DNA of 64,000 bases from Adineta ricciae (GCA_905250025.1 CAJNOJ010000288.1:1-64000); one strand, 5' to 3'; shown: positions 44,910-57,459, numbered from the stretch's first letter. Translations and numbers: made by a program. Notes: generated by a model not told the origin, from the letters alone.

Positions 44910-47154
44910 GAGACAGTTTCTTATTTAATTTAAATAATTCGACGAGCGTTAGCACATTTAATGACTGTCGCAATCTGCTCCCGCCTGTTTATTTAATAAT
45001 AAAATCAAAGGCGAGGCTAGATGAACAGTTTTTCTCTGTGCTAGTTACGTTAAAGTAGCATCAATGGAAAAAAGCAATTAGACTGTTTGCACCACCCAGC
45101 GGAACTTTTTTTAAATACAATCTCGGCGCGAGGTGTGTGAACAGTGTGATCGCCATTTCCGTATGTATCAACAAGGTCTGATAGGAATAATAGCGTATAT
45201 AAAATCTTATCGGAGGGTACTGATCGACCAACTTCGCTTCATTGATTATCGTCGAGCGAGGCAAGACGAACAGTGTCTCCCGTATAAGAATGAAATACTT
45301 CGACCTACTTGTGTAAGTTGGATATTGCTGAATTGTGTAACTTGTTCATTGAGATACATGTCAATTTATATAAGGAGTATGACAAATATTCGTTTGCCAT
45401 TGGTTTATACGAAGGTCATTGTCATTTATTGGTTGAGTTCAAGAAATGACCCTTTATCCGGTCACTCTCTCTCTTTCTCCCATGCACGCGCATTGTTTTG
45501 TTGTTCTTTTGTCAAGGATATTCAATGAACAAGAGATTGTCTGACCGTTCACGACCGACGTGTATCGAAACAATAGAAAGAACATACGAGAATATTTGAT
45601 GTCTTACATTGAATATCGAGTGGATGTGTAACAGTGCTGAAAATTTTGTGGATGCAAAGAAAGATTTTCTGTGAATCGCACGCGAATAAATCTGGTTGAA
45701 TTGATATATGCGAAGACAAGTTCGTTTTGATTTCAAATAAAAGTTAAACGTTGTTTGTCTATGAAAATACGAGACGATTTTTGTCAATATTGACAGACGA
45801 AACTAGTGTCATTGATCGTATGCTAACAAAAAAGAACATCTTTTAGGTAAATATGTTCACAACGATTTATATCGTTTGAAAGTTTATGTGAAGAAGTTGA
45901 TTATCGTCTTTGATTGAACGCAGCGAAAATGCATTGATTTCGTATTTGAAATAAAAAGCGAATTGGAGAGATGGCAATTAATGCACCATTTCAACGAGCG
46001 ACTTATTGGCGTCATTATGTCAATATCAAATAGAGTTGTTCACAATTTCAAGTGTTTTCAATATCTTGTAGAGATAATCATTGATTATCGAATATTCTCT
46101 TGAAAAAGTTAATATTTGAACTATTCGATGAAACATTCCACGACGAAACAGATGTTTTTCATGTTTGTTATATTTTCGTTGCACAGCGGGAGATCTGCAT
46201 CTTTTATTTTCGCACTTTTAATTTAGCACATGCTGTTAAATGAATAGAGAAATGATTGTGATCATCTATTCACACGGTAGACATACATTCAATGCGTGAC
46301 AATAAATATCAAACAATAGATTCTAGAAGGAAATAAGATTATTTCTTTCATTTAGAAATATATTTAATCTACCTCATAAGTTCGATTAGATTTATTTTTA
46401 TTCAACTTCTATTTCGTTATTCAATCTTCGATGCAGCTTCACTTCGATAAAATACAATTGTTTTGTAATTTAAAAGTATTCATATGAAACCTATCGATTA
46501 ACCGGTATTCAATGACGTTCACGTCAAGAATAAATGAATACCCCTGGATCAACAGAACGTGAAATAAACAAGCTGAATGTGAATTGAAGCAGGTATCAAT
46601 CATATTCCAAACCACAAGAAAATTTCGATTTTGAGTAGTATCGCAATTGTTCAACTATAGCGCAACAGTCTTACATAATACTGAATTGAAACGCTAGACT
46701 AGAATAATTGACACATTGAATGAGATCTGTTACTTTGGTCTATCGAATGAGTTTAAAAAGAATGATCAACGCAAGAAAAAAACATTTCGTTTTGCGAAAA
46801 CGTTTCCTTCGACAATGCGAAATTAATAGTATGAAGATAAATGTCAATGAATTACAGATATAATCACTTCAAATATTTCAAAACCTGAATCATATTCATC
46901 TCTAATAGATCATTGAAGTATAAAAAGCAATATTTAATAAGTACAAATATTAAATCAAGCATTACACAGTGCCATTTTTTATATCAATGACTTGACCTGC
47001 TTCACAAACAGACTGAACGAACAAATTGCTTTAAAAGATGAATTCAGTCGCAATACAACAATGGCATTGATATAACCTTCTATGACGAGAATAAAGCGAC
47101 GTAGACACATAAATATATTTTATTCCTATCTGAGCAATTCACTTCTTATTTAAT
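44910..47154. other. Long intergenic stretch
   Basis: Several frames of 65-130 codons on both strands (for example 45133-45528 plus, 45512-45787 minus) overlap each other antisense and show no family resemblance or splice pattern. I see no supportable gene. Confidence 0.45.
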
Positions 47155-47597
47155 ATGACGCTCTCAAAGATGAATCTTTTGTCTTTGCCAAATGAAATGT
47201 TACTTTTGATTCTAAAGAATTTGAACAATATTGATGTCCTTTATTCTTTGTTTGGTATTAACAATGAACGATTAAATCTTCTCGTTCAAGAAAATATTTT
47301 CACCAACAGTCTGAATTTTTCATCAATTAATGATATTTGTTTAATCGATCGATTTTATAACGATATCTTACCCAAAATTCATCACCATGTGAAATCTTTG
47401 GCGTTTAATCCATTATCAATGCAACGTATCTTAGTTCTTGCAGATTATCCCAATTTAAATCAACTGAAAATNTAACAGAGAACTTTACAAGACAAGAAAC
47501 ACGTCGCAATTGTAAGAAGATAAAACAACTGTTAACGTCAGGATTTGTTGAACGTTCAACTGACTTTTTTCGTTATTTTCCATCAGTTGAGATTTAA
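47155..47597 (+). CDS. F-box-type protein with its middle lost at a single-N join (47472)
   Basis: Left of the N: MNLLSLPNEMLLLILKNLNN, IDVLYSLFGINNERLN, an F-box-like start closely resembling 36568-38949. Right of the N: NFTRQETRRNCKKIKQLLTS then DFFRYFPSVEI and TAA, which is the family C-terminus. About 400 residues that should separate the two ends are absent exactly at the N, so the gene is probably whole in the organism. Confidence 0.75.
47472..47472. other. Single-N assembly join inside an F-box gene
   Basis: N-terminal and C-terminal parts of one gene family are joined directly here; the expected central part is missing. Confidence 0.8.
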
Positions 47598-47681
47598 TCT
47601 TGTGTCATAAATGTTCTTGTCTCTCTTCTTCAGACGGAAGCATGTCGTTTACGCTTTTTATCTAAAGAGAAACAGAAAATA

Positions 47682-47956
47682 TCAACAAAAGAGCTTTTTT
47701 TTCGTACGTTTCTTTTCTCCCATCTTTTTTAAACGTTTGTTAAAGTCATCTCGTTGATTGTACAACTTTTCAATCTCTTGCTTCAAAATTTAAATTTTTT
47801 TCTTCTTGTTTTCAATTTTCTCCGTATTGTCTTTGTTAGCCATGTGAATTCGGTCCATCTACATCAATGAGACAATTGAGAGACAATCATTCTTGTTCAT
47901 TTTCTTACTTCGTCGTCGACATTCGGGGGTTGTACCCAAGAAGCAGTACCATCCAT
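47682..47956 (-). pseudogene. Short coiled-coil gene with one in-frame stop
   Basis: Exon 1 (47909-47956: MDGTASWVQPPNVDDE) ends at GTAAGA, then a 50-nt intron, then MDRIHMANKDNTEKIENKKK, a TAA stop, and the same frame continues ILKQEIEKLYNQRDDFNKRL and KKMGEKKRTKKK. The stop lies within an A/T-rich run, so a real nonsense mutation, a sequencing error or a shorter peptide are all possible. Family unknown. Confidence 0.4.
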
Positions 47957-48445
47957 TGTATTATCTAAAAAATCAATATTCAGTAGAACGAGAGTAAAAT
48001 AAAATGATCAACTTTTGTTGTTTGGAGATGAACAGCGAAGGATAGTGTTTTAAACGACACATATTAATGAGAAAATCTAGACCGAGTCGATAGATGTCGC
48101 TCTCATACAATCAGTGAAAGGAAATTATTCAAATGATTATGCCAATTGAATATTTCTAAATATCGAAAAATATTTTTTCCGGAAAGTGTCCAAAACAATC
48201 GAAATAATTGTTAATAATCAATAGATGATTATGAAGATGACTCATCGCATGAAAAATATTTATCACTTTATTTCGTTGTTATGATTGGTAAATAAATCAC
48301 AAGAATATTTTTGTCCTAATAGTAAAGGAGAACATCATGTGAATACGATAAATGAAACAAATGACGAACCTTGATTTAGTTGAATACGTCTGAAAAGCAA
48401 AATACTTTTTTTTCTCGTGATTTTTAGAAGGAGCAAAAAAGAAAC
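47957..48445. other. Intergenic stretch between divergent genes
   Basis: No gene seen; probably a bidirectional promoter region. Confidence 0.4.
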
Positions 48446-49396
48446 ATGGTTGAAGTTAAATTATGTATTATAAAATTAGACGGTACAAGTGAATATCGTC
48501 GAATTGGTATCCCATTATTAACTGCTTCCACAAATGTTCTCTCAATCTTACGTGAAAAACTTTCGCAATTCTTTCCGGAATTGATGTCTTCGAAAAGTGG
48601 AATTCATCTGGAATTTCAATACGAAGGTAAACGAAAACTAAAAGCATTTCATTCTTGTGAAACATCTTCTCTTCGTTAGATGATATCCGTGGTCTTGTAT
48701 TAGCAACAAACTCTGATGGTATAAACGAAGCTGCACGTGATCAGGCATCACGCCAACAATTACTTCGAGTTTTCGTTAAATTTATTAAAGACGATGTTCC
48801 ACCGTTGAAACTTCTTCCACCAAAACACGTTGGAGTTATTTGTGATGGTTCGTAAATTTCTTTTCCTAGATTTTCTAATTATCGATTTGAATAGGTTGTA
48901 ATCGTTCGCCGATAATTGGTGTTCGTTACAAATGTCTCGAATGTTTTGATTATGATTTATGTGAGTCATGTGCCGATCGACAATTGATTCATAATCATCA
49001 TGTTATGGCGAAAATACGAACACCTCATCAGGTAAAGTTTATTTTCTCTTTGCAACGATGACCTTCTTCTAAACAAAATGTCGAATAGATTGACGTCGTT
49101 CGTAAACTCTGTTCATCGACTCGACCGAATTTACCCGAATTAATGATTAATCAACCGACTGATATTGAGAAAACAAAATATTACAATACCAATGCAACTC
49201 AAACATCTATGATTGAAGATAAAGACGAACCAATTGCTGATGATATGGAAATCATTTCATCGAACGCTATTCAAGACGATTTTGTTCAATTAGATTTGAA
49301 TGAATGTACCGAACAACAACAAATTGCAAAAGTTCGTTGACTACCCTTGAAATTCTCCATGATTTCCATTCTTTATTTCAGGTCAAGGAACAGTAA
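48446..49396 (+). CDS. PB1 and ZZ-domain protein, sequestosome-1 (p62)-like
   Basis: Five exons (48446-48626, 48680-48847, 48895-49031, 49089-49331, 49382-49396), 247 residues, all phases agree. Residues 1-95 look like a PB1 domain: [11 protein letters not shown] carries the paired Arg of the basic face, and [20 protein letters not shown] resembles the acidic OPCA side. Residues about 112-160 form a ZZ zinc finger ([39 protein letters not shown]). Near the end, DDFVQLDL has the form of an LC3-interacting motif (aromatic-x-x-Leu after acids). This is the order of the autophagy receptor p62, but no UBA domain follows before the stop. Binding to LC3 is an inference from the motif only. Confidence 0.85.
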
Positions 49397-50541
49397 ACTC
49401 GAAAATTCTCATAACAAACAGTGCCAGTGACAGTTTTTCTCTTTTTCTATAGTCGCGATCTCTCTATTTATCGTCGTAGTTTATTTTCCCAGTGACGCTT
49501 CGATTTCTTATGTGTTTTATTCAAGAGATGTTTGTCGTTTTTCTGCTTCTTCATGTATCTTTCGACGTTCTTTTTCTTTTCTTGTAAATACAAATGTTCG
49601 TTTTCTCTCGTTCTTCTATTCACTGAAATGCACATATATATTTGTAAATACCTTCAACTGCACTGTTCATATGTTTTTTTCAATGTCAATCACGAAAACG
49701 AATTCGACAAAGTGAGAATGTTTGAAAGACTCATTGAACTTAACAAAGAATAGGTGAAACAGGAAGGAAGCTTTTTTTTGGAAAAACTTCGATTCCGGGA
49801 AACAAGTCATGAAAGAGGAGATTCTACACAAAATGCTTCGAAGAAAATTTTACATAATCAAGAACTTCCCATCGGAATGGTTTCAAGTGAGAAACTTGTT
49901 GACTTTGTTGAATAATTTTGTAAAAACAAAGAAAACAACGCCCTTAAAAGCTCTTTTCAAATGAACGAGTTCTGAAGGTTGTCCTTTGACTTTGAACAAT
50001 GTTTCTGTTTTTAGAAAAGGAAACTTGGAGGTGGTGCTACTCATTTGTTAATCTAAAAAAGAAGTATAAAACACCGTGTATCCGATTATATCGATATGAC
50101 TTTTCCATTTAGTAGCTAACACAAAGGATTTTCTTAAATAAAACAATTTTTCACTGATTGTGAGCTTTTTCCTTCGTCTCAGTTTTCTCGGAGACGTAGA
50201 ATAATAAGAATGGCGATGTTGAGTTTCATTCTTTAGTCATACATCAAGATCTTAGATATACCGATTTATGTTGAATAAGAATTTTCTAGAAAATGAATCG
50301 AATATAGAATTCAGTATGACAATGCGTATAAAATATCTTAAAAATAGTTTCATAGGACTTCTCGTGTCATTGAAGAAAGCTTGAAGGTGAAGGTTAGTAT
50401 TTTACAACATTTATTCGATTGTATTAATTTTTTAGACGAGATGAAGACTAGAAAAATTTGTCATGAATCTTATATAAATAATAGAGTGGAGGAAGGAAGT
50501 ACACTTTCAGTTTAACAAAGGAGATTTTTGTATTTAGAATC
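49397..50541. other. Intergenic stretch
   Basis: Overlapping frames at 49512-49753 are hydrophobic noise. Nothing else recognised. Confidence 0.45.
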
Positions 50542-51741
50542 TTGATTTTGATTACAATGGTGACAAACAATCAACATATGTCAATTATTCTTCAAAGCAT
50601 CGATACTTTCAGTCGTCGAGTACAAGTTACTGACAGTTTATGTTGGTTTTTGATTGTCTTGGGAGTTTTGGGTAATTTATTTGGTCTTCTTATATTCTCT
50701 TCGTCTCAACAAACATGGCGAATATCGACCATTTATGTTTATTTGGCAAGTTCAACTTCTATTATCAATCTTTTTTGTGCAATTCGATATGCACTCATTT
50801 TACATTCGAAATCACGAATATTTATTAATTATTTAGTTGGATATTCTTGGTATGCGTGTAAAATCTATGAAATGGCGTTTTCATTTCGTGTTATTTCATC
50901 ATGGATAACGCTTTTCTGGATGTTCGAACGTTTAACCTGCATTTCCGACCGATTACGAACCTTATTTCACCGATGGAATACAAGTCAATTGAAAATCGCT
51001 ATCCCACTTGTCATTCTCAGTTTTATTCTGATCGGTACACTTGCTCCTTCTGTTTATATGTATCAACCACAAACTACCGAGTAAGAAAAGCGACTTTTCC
51101 CTACCGAATATCGATTTGTTGTCTTTAGAAATGAATCAGCAAGTAATACAAGTCGAGATTTGATTCATTATTATTGTGGCCTCAGTTCGAATGCTTCATT
51201 AAAATGGAAAAAATATTTCTTTGAAGTACATCTAGGTTTCAACCACCACACAGTCCGCTGTTTTTTCTCGGAATTGTTCCCAGCTGTTGCCATCGTTACG
51301 TTCAACATTTGTATTCTATATAGCATTTACCAAACAACCCGTCAATTGAAACGAACAAATGAACATAAAATGTCGAAGAAACGAAGAAAAGTGACGTCAT
51401 GGATGAATCTTGTCTTAATTCTTCACTCTTGTCTTTTTCTTTTCTCACTTTTCTCGCATATTGCTGGACACATTATGACAGTTGAAGCACATGAGACTTG
51501 GTGGGTTTTATTATCCGTTTTAGGCAATTGTTCGTTGAATTTCTACATTTATTGTTTATCCGGAAGACATTTTCGATGGAAAACTGTTCGTTTAATTAAA
51601 TTCTTCTTCTTTCGAATCGTTTATCAAATTGAAATCTGGGAACGACAATGGAAAGAACGACAACGCAACTTCAGATACCGTGAAAATCATCCATTGAAAA
51701 CTAGACTAAGATTAATTCCAATGTATTCGTCGTCTGCATAA
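50542..51741 (+). CDS. Rhodopsin-like seven-helix receptor (GPCR)
   Basis: Two exons (50542-51080, 51129-51741) with a 48-nt intron, 383 residues. Helices: SLCWFLIVLGVLGNLFGLLIF (GN motif of helix 1), IYVYLASSTSIINLFCAIRY, WITLFWMFERLTC (helix 3, with ERL in the DRY position), IPLVILSFILIGTLAPSVYM, ELFPAVAIVTFNICILYSIY, WMNLVLILHSCLFLFSLFSH and GNCSLNFYIYCLSG (NxxxY-like end of helix 7). A conserved Cys precedes helix 3 (WYACKIYE) and another lies in loop 2 (YYCGLSS). Ligand cannot be predicted; the pattern is of the many peptide-receptor-like orphans of bdelloids. The start could also be the second Met at 50557. Confidence 0.85.
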
Positions 51742-51803
51742 AGTGAAACTTGTTTATTATGAAAAGAAAATTTCATGAAAAAAAGAGCTGATCAGTTTCG
51801 AGT

Positions 51804-53265
51804 TTAATCATCTTCATCGGTTGGTTGGGGGATGAGTTTCAATGGATGGTCGTGTCCTTTCTTTTCGCATGCTGCGCACAAGTCGTAGTTTCCGCATGTT
51901 TCACAATGGTATCGTTGACCTATAAGTGGAGCTGCACTGCAGCCATCGCATGAAACATGTGACCATTCGTATTCTTCAGGTGGAGGAAGAGGAACTTTTT
52001 CTCCTCGAGCCCAGACTTTCAAAGCTTCAACACCTTTTGATGAAACATCATCTCGGCCACGACGTGTTAATAATTTACCATCCGATGAAAGAATAATCAA
52101 CGATGGAATGCCTAAAGATACACAAATAGAATAGTTTTAGGATGAAGGAGGAAAGTTAATATACCTGAGCATTGAAAATACGCTTTGAGAAGTGAACCGG
52201 AGTTTAATGGAACTGCAGGCCAGGGCATTGTTTTTCGATATTCGTTAAACGATTCTTCACCTCGATCACTTGACACAAAAACGATTCGAAAGTTTTTCGA
52301 ATCTTCTTGAGCTTGTTTGTAAACTTCTCCTAATTTCGGTGTAAATTGTCGACAAGGTGGACACCAATGAGCAGAAAAGTAAAATCCAACAGCTTTCACA
52401 CCATCTTGCCACAATGTTTTCGTTTCGAGTGTCTCTTCACTATTTGGATCAAGTAAATGAGGAACCGATTGACAAAGTTCTTCTAACGAATAATGTTTTC
52501 CCGGTATAAGATATTCCACAAGTGGATGTTCATGTTTGTTCTGCGCTGAACATGATGAACATAGATCAACATCGCATTCTCGCTGGGTACAGCCGTGACG
52601 TGGACCCATGATTGGACTCATAAAGCAATTCGAACAGCTGATATTTTGCCAAACATGTTCTCCTTCTTTGGCGTCACGTGACCAAAACAAACGCTTTCCT
52701 TCTGCCCACTTGAGAACAGCCTGTTTGCCTGCAGCACCTACTTCAGCAACACCATCGGAATCGATCACTTCACCGGATGGTGAAAGCACAATTAATGATG
52801 GAATGCCTTCAACTTCAAATTTCTCTCCTAATTTTTGTGAACGTTGACGGTCTAAAGAAAAAGAAGTCTCGATGACTCTCTTTTCTTCTGTAAATTTCAT
52901 GATTATTTACCGGCGAAAGGAACTGCTTTCCATGGCATTTCTTTGAAATAATGTTTAAATTCTTCTTCGTCTTCATCACACGAAACAAAGACGATCTCCA
53001 ACTTGTCTTTGACTTCATCTTTGACTTCTTTGTAGATTTCCGCTAGTTTTGGTGTGAATCGTTTACACGGCGGACACCAATGAGCACTAAGATATGCAAT
53101 GGGATTTGTAAATATAGATTCAAGGATACTTTGAATGACTTACGAAAAGTACAGAGCAACGTATTTGCCATTGAGTTGATCAGTTGAAGTCTCCGTGTTG
53201 TTTTCACCCGATTCTTCGTGTTGGAGAAGGTGTTCACCTAGTAAATCAGTAAAAGTGTTCGACAT
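51804..53265 (-). CDS. Nucleoredoxin-like protein: two thioredoxin-type domains, each followed by a ZZ finger
   Basis: Four exons (53144-53265, 52911-53086, 52165-52851, 51804-52111), 430 residues. Two thioredoxin/tryparedoxin-like domains have the active site WCPPC at 44-48 and 262-266, each with FTPKL after it and a cis-Pro loop GIPSLI. Each is followed by a Cys-rich ZZ module ([20 protein letters not shown] near 170-210; [20 protein letters not shown] near 385-425). Nucleoredoxins are cytosolic disulphide reductases. The regular TRX-ZZ-TRX-ZZ order implies internal duplication of a two-domain unit. All catalytic Cys are present in both. There is no signal peptide. Confidence 0.9.
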
Positions 53266-55734
53266 TTTTTCTTTTCCAGTCAAATTCTCGTATGAAGAAA
53301 AAGTAAAAGCGAATACCTCGTCTTATAAGGGTGAGAAATAGGAAAAAGGGGGTGCTGTCGATTGCTACACTATTATGAAAGTAACACGTGTAACTGCACT
53401 GTATTTGCGCGTTCTGACTGACGAATTATTCATGCATTCTTTTCCTTTAATGTCTCGATGCTTCCTTTCTTACTTAATAAGGAGAAAAACAGTCGCACAG
53501 AGCGATACTTTTGGATGTGTGAATCAGTCGTGTGTTTCAAGGGTTTACGGGACAAATATGAATAAGATAAATTTGTAATACGATGAAATATTTTCGTGGA
53601 GAGAAAAATCTCTGTCAGAATGACTTTCTCTGATGATTGTTGTATGTAGCAAATAAAAATATGTGAATTCTTCGAAGGATCAAATGATGCAGAATCTTAT
53701 AAATATGTGAATTCTAAGATCGTCGGGATTTATATTGACTGATTGCTATTAGAAGAAAATCGATAAATAATGGGCATTATTATGATCTCAGTTCAGCTGC
53801 TTCGACAATGAAAAGGATGACAAGGCAACTTCAAATATTCTATCTGAAGTTGATCCGAAAACTTCTTGGTTTGTATAAAGTAAAAGTTATCTATTGCAAA
53901 AAATGTTCTTCACCTTTGAATTTAATAATAATCATCATTAGGACATACATGTAAAAGTCGAAGAGACTATTCGAGTTTTTAACTCTTAACTAATTGGCTA
54001 TTAAATATCTACCAACTAAATGCTAATCATCAAACGATTAACTACCTATCAATTATTAACTAACTGATCTTGAGGGTGTGAGTGTTGAGGAGGGTGCAGC
54101 CTACAACGGCGTAGTCAGGATCAATGTGAACGAGATTCGTTACCGTTGGTTGGCTGATAAGTGATAGTCATATAGTGAATAAATGATTATGTAGTATTTA
54201 ATATTCAGATGCCAATTACTTGATAGTCCGTTGATTGATAATAAGTAATCGGTTGGTAAATTTTTAATTAACTATTACATAATAGTTAATAATTAGTCAC
54301 TCAAGGATTTACGATCAATCATTTACGAGTTGGTAAGCGGAAAACTCGAAACTTCGAATTGTAGATTTAGAAGTTTAAAAATTGAAAACTCGAATCGAAT
54401 TAACGATTTCTACACTACTCATATAAGAAATAACAACATGGGATGAAGGAAAATCTTTTTCTGCTTCGTTCTCTGATTCCATATCGAGTTCTGGTATGCG
54501 TCATATATGACGTATGTTTTTTCTTTCCTTATCGCTCGCTACGTCTTGTCATGTATGTTTTTCGAAACAAAATACCAATTCCGATAGGCTACGGTCGAGT
54601 GAGAGTGTATTCTTTTTTGATATAGTCTCATCTTTTCCCATTCATCTTCTATATCTTATATAGGAAAAATATCGTTTGACAAACAAATTTTTCATGTCAC
54701 CATTTTCTGTATCAATTACGTGCATTGCAATAAAATTTACAGCTTTTTTCAGAAAATCATCTCGTCGACTGTTGAGTAACTCTCATCTTCTGCATCGAAC
54801 AAATCGTTCAAATGCAATTATTTTCGAACTGTTAATGAAATAGTGTTTTCATATAGAAAAAGATGAAAAAGAAAGTATACTGTTCAGAACTTCAAGTACA
54901 TTTAAACAGGCCGTGCTACCTTCACAGCGATATATTTATTTCAAACTCACTTATCGTCATTCATTATTTTGTCAAAATCCACCGATCTGAATTGTTGCTT
55001 TCGTCAAATATCTTATTGGACAAGAAGGAATGAATTTTAACGAACGCACAGAAGGTTTTTCAATGGATAATCTTCATTCACGACACGATGATACAACAAT
55101 AAAAAGATTATCTCACTCACAAATTTATTGTAACAATAACTTCACTCGGAATTTAGTTAAATCGAAAAATACCACGTTGATTTATACTATTGTGCATTAG
55201 CCGATGTGTGAATGTATTAAAATCTATTCATAAAAAGCTGGCTTATTTTTTCTTTACTATCGAACTATATTTAGAAGAAATCAAATTGTATTCCGTACGC
55301 ACATGACATTTAAAAAATGTACCTGCATTTATATTTTATTTTCATTCTTCTCTTATAATCACTAATAATATGACAATCATCTCTAGGTTTTAGTTTAGTC
55401 AGAAAAGTTATGTAAATCTAATTTATATTATACTTTATTGAGGCTTCAAAAGACAAAGCTAAAGAGAAAAATCAAATTTTTTATTCTTTTTCCATGAAAA
55501 TAATAGAATTAGCCAAGAAAAACACTATAGTACAACTGCTTCCCAACAAAAAACAAAATCCTGACACCTTGATTATTATTGCGACCAAAAATACAAGAAA
55601 TAATACCCACAATACATTTTAAAACATCCACTTCAGAAAACCATCTTAAAACACTAAGACATGTCTACAAAAAAAAACTCCATAGTCACTGCGAAAAATC
55701 TTTACGAATGTAACCTTTCTTCTTTTTCCGCAAT
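53266..55734. other. Long AT-rich stretch with one short telomere-like tract
   Basis: No supportable gene. 53990-54350 is built from repeated TAACTATTAAT/ACTAACT-like words. A short G-rich patch at 54072-54099 (GAGGGTGTGAGTG..GAGGAGGGTG) resembles the telomere-like tracts at 59.2 and 62 kb. Confidence 0.5.
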
Positions 55735-56583
55735 TTACCAAGCTGGACGTGTTAATGGATTGATGTAGTTGTCTTCGTGTTCAGCTGGGGCTGGGCGAGT
55801 GAGTGGGTTGATGTAATGATCATCATGGTCAGCTGGAGCTGGACGGGTCAATGGGTTGATGTAGTGATCATCGTGTTCAGCTGGAGCTGGACGAGTGAGT
55901 GGATTGATATAATGATCATCATGATCAGCTGGGGCTGGGCGAGTCAATGGATTGATGTAGTGATCATCGTGTTCAGCTGGAGCTGGGCGAGTCAATGGGT
56001 TGATGTAGTGATCATCGTGTTCAGCTGGAGCTGGGCGAGTCAATGGGTTGATGTAGTGATCATCGTTTTCAGCTGGAGCTGGACGGGTCAATGGGTTGAT
56101 GTAGTGATCATCATGGTCAGCTGGAGCTGGACGTGTTAATGGATTGATGTAGTTGTCTTCGTGTTCAGCTGGAGCTGGACGGGTCAATGGGTTGATGTAA
56201 TGATCATCGTGTTCAGCTGGAGCTGGGCGAGTCAATGGGTTGATGTAATGATCATCGTGTTCAGCTGGAGCTGGACGGGTCAATGGGTTGATGTAGTGAT
56301 CATCATGGTCAGCTGGAGCTGGACGGGTCAATGGATTGATGTAATGATCATCGTGTTCAGCTGGAGCTGGACGAGTCAATGGGTTGATGTAGTTGGCAAA
56401 TTGATGTGGAAGAGCTGGACGAGTCAATGGGTTGATGAAGTTGGCAAATTGATGTGGAAGAGCTGGACGAGTCAATGGGTTGATGTAGTTGGCAAATTGA
56501 TGTGGAAGAGCTGGACGAGTCAATGGATTGCTCGAAGCATAGCCAACAAGAAGAAGAAGAAGAAGTATAAATTTGGATTCCAT
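55735..56583 (-). CDS. Secreted protein made of sixteen 16-residue repeats
   Basis: Signal peptide MESKFILLLLLLVGYAS, then repeats of NPLTRPAPAEHDDHYI. The first three units carry ALPHQFANYI in place of APAEHDDHYI, and a partial unit NPLTRPAW ends the chain. The unit is acidic, His-rich and Pro-rich with one Arg. The constant 48-bp unit is a coding minisatellite; differences between units are few (D for E, EDNY for DDHY), so repeats are being homogenised. The start at 56583 is chosen because the signal peptide begins there. A structural, adhesive or metal-binding coat protein, or a multi-peptide precursor cut at the Arg, are possible; no evidence favours one. Confidence 0.8.
   Translation of the reverse strand: MESKFILLLLLLVGYASSNPLTRPALPHQFANYINPLTRPALPHQFANFINPLTRPALPHQFANYINPLTRPAPAEHDDHYINPLTRPAPADHDDHYINPLTRPAPAEHDDHYINPLTRPAPAEHDDHYINPLTRPAPAEHEDNYINPLTRPAPADHDDHYINPLTRPAPAENDDHYINPLTRPAPAEHDDHYINPLTRPAPAEHDDHYINPLTRPAPADHDDHYINPLTRPAPAEHDDHYINPLTRPAPADHDDHYINPLTRPAPAEHEDNYINPLTRPAW
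55738..56540. repeat. 48-bp minisatellite (about 16.5 units)
   Basis: Tandem units read on the plus strand as TGATCATCGTGTTCAGCTGG followed by AGCTGGACGGGTCAATGGG. The unit lacks stops in the antisense frame, which produces long false plus-strand frames at 55777-56139 and 56161-56754. Confidence 0.9.
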
Positions 56584-57459
56584 TATTGTTGTTTGAAATA
56601 CACAGAAGTTTATAACCGACGCCGATGTGTTTTCATAGATCTTCACCGTACTTTATATACGATTATGATGAGAACCTGGGCAGATGCGGATCGATTTCTA
56701 TCGTGTGAAAATAACAGATGGTGTTGGATGACCAATTCCATTGTGTCTGAATGATTGTTATTCATTCTTTAGATTGTTTGTGATGTGTACTCACGGAATA
56801 ATAAATCAAAATACCCTACGTGTAAGTTATTACTCATAATTTTTTGAATCATGATAACAATAATCATCGTGTAGGACGAGTGATTTTCGCCGAAATGAGA
56901 TACAGTTTCGGTGAAGAATCAAACGAGGATGAGATATTTGCAAGGATATTTATTTTGAATTTGATATCTTTTGAGTTTTCACATGTGACTGATCATTGAG
57001 AAGTGAGCTGTAAAAAAACTAATCTTGATATGAATAATAATATCCATAGTTCGATTATTTTCAAATTGAACGAATTGTATGTTCACTTTCACTGTAAATT
57101 TTGTTGCTTATCTCACCTTTAATTCGATGTGAAAATCCGAAGGTCAGTCTTTACGTCCTAGTGTTCTTCTTATCACATGCCGTGTAGACAATATTAAAAT
57201 CAATAAGTAAATATTGACTTTGTTATCTTCGAGCCTTGTCATCAATTATATTTTTGTATGATTATCCAGGACGCACATGCGAATGTACACCATCATCATT
57301 AACTTTGATTCAATTTCATAAAAAAACTCGCAATGTAATGAAAGCTCTAATGACATATTTTCAAAGAATTCAATGAAAAAATGGAATGTGATGTCATGTG
57401 TGTGTATGCATCAATTATCTTCTGACAAAATTTCTTTTATTAAAAATGCAAATGAAAAT
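56584..57459. other. Intergenic stretch
   Basis: AT-rich; likely promoter for the repeat protein. No gene seen. Confidence 0.45.

Noticed and set aside
45133..45528. 131-codon plus frame upstream of the F-box gene
   Set aside because: Overlapped by a minus frame, basic/hydrophobic mixture without family resemblance or splice sites.
56161..56754. 197-codon plus-strand frame with VFSWSWTGQWVD repeats
   Set aside because: Antisense of the 48-bp coding repeat; the unit has no stop in that frame, and it lacks a signal peptide or splice structure.
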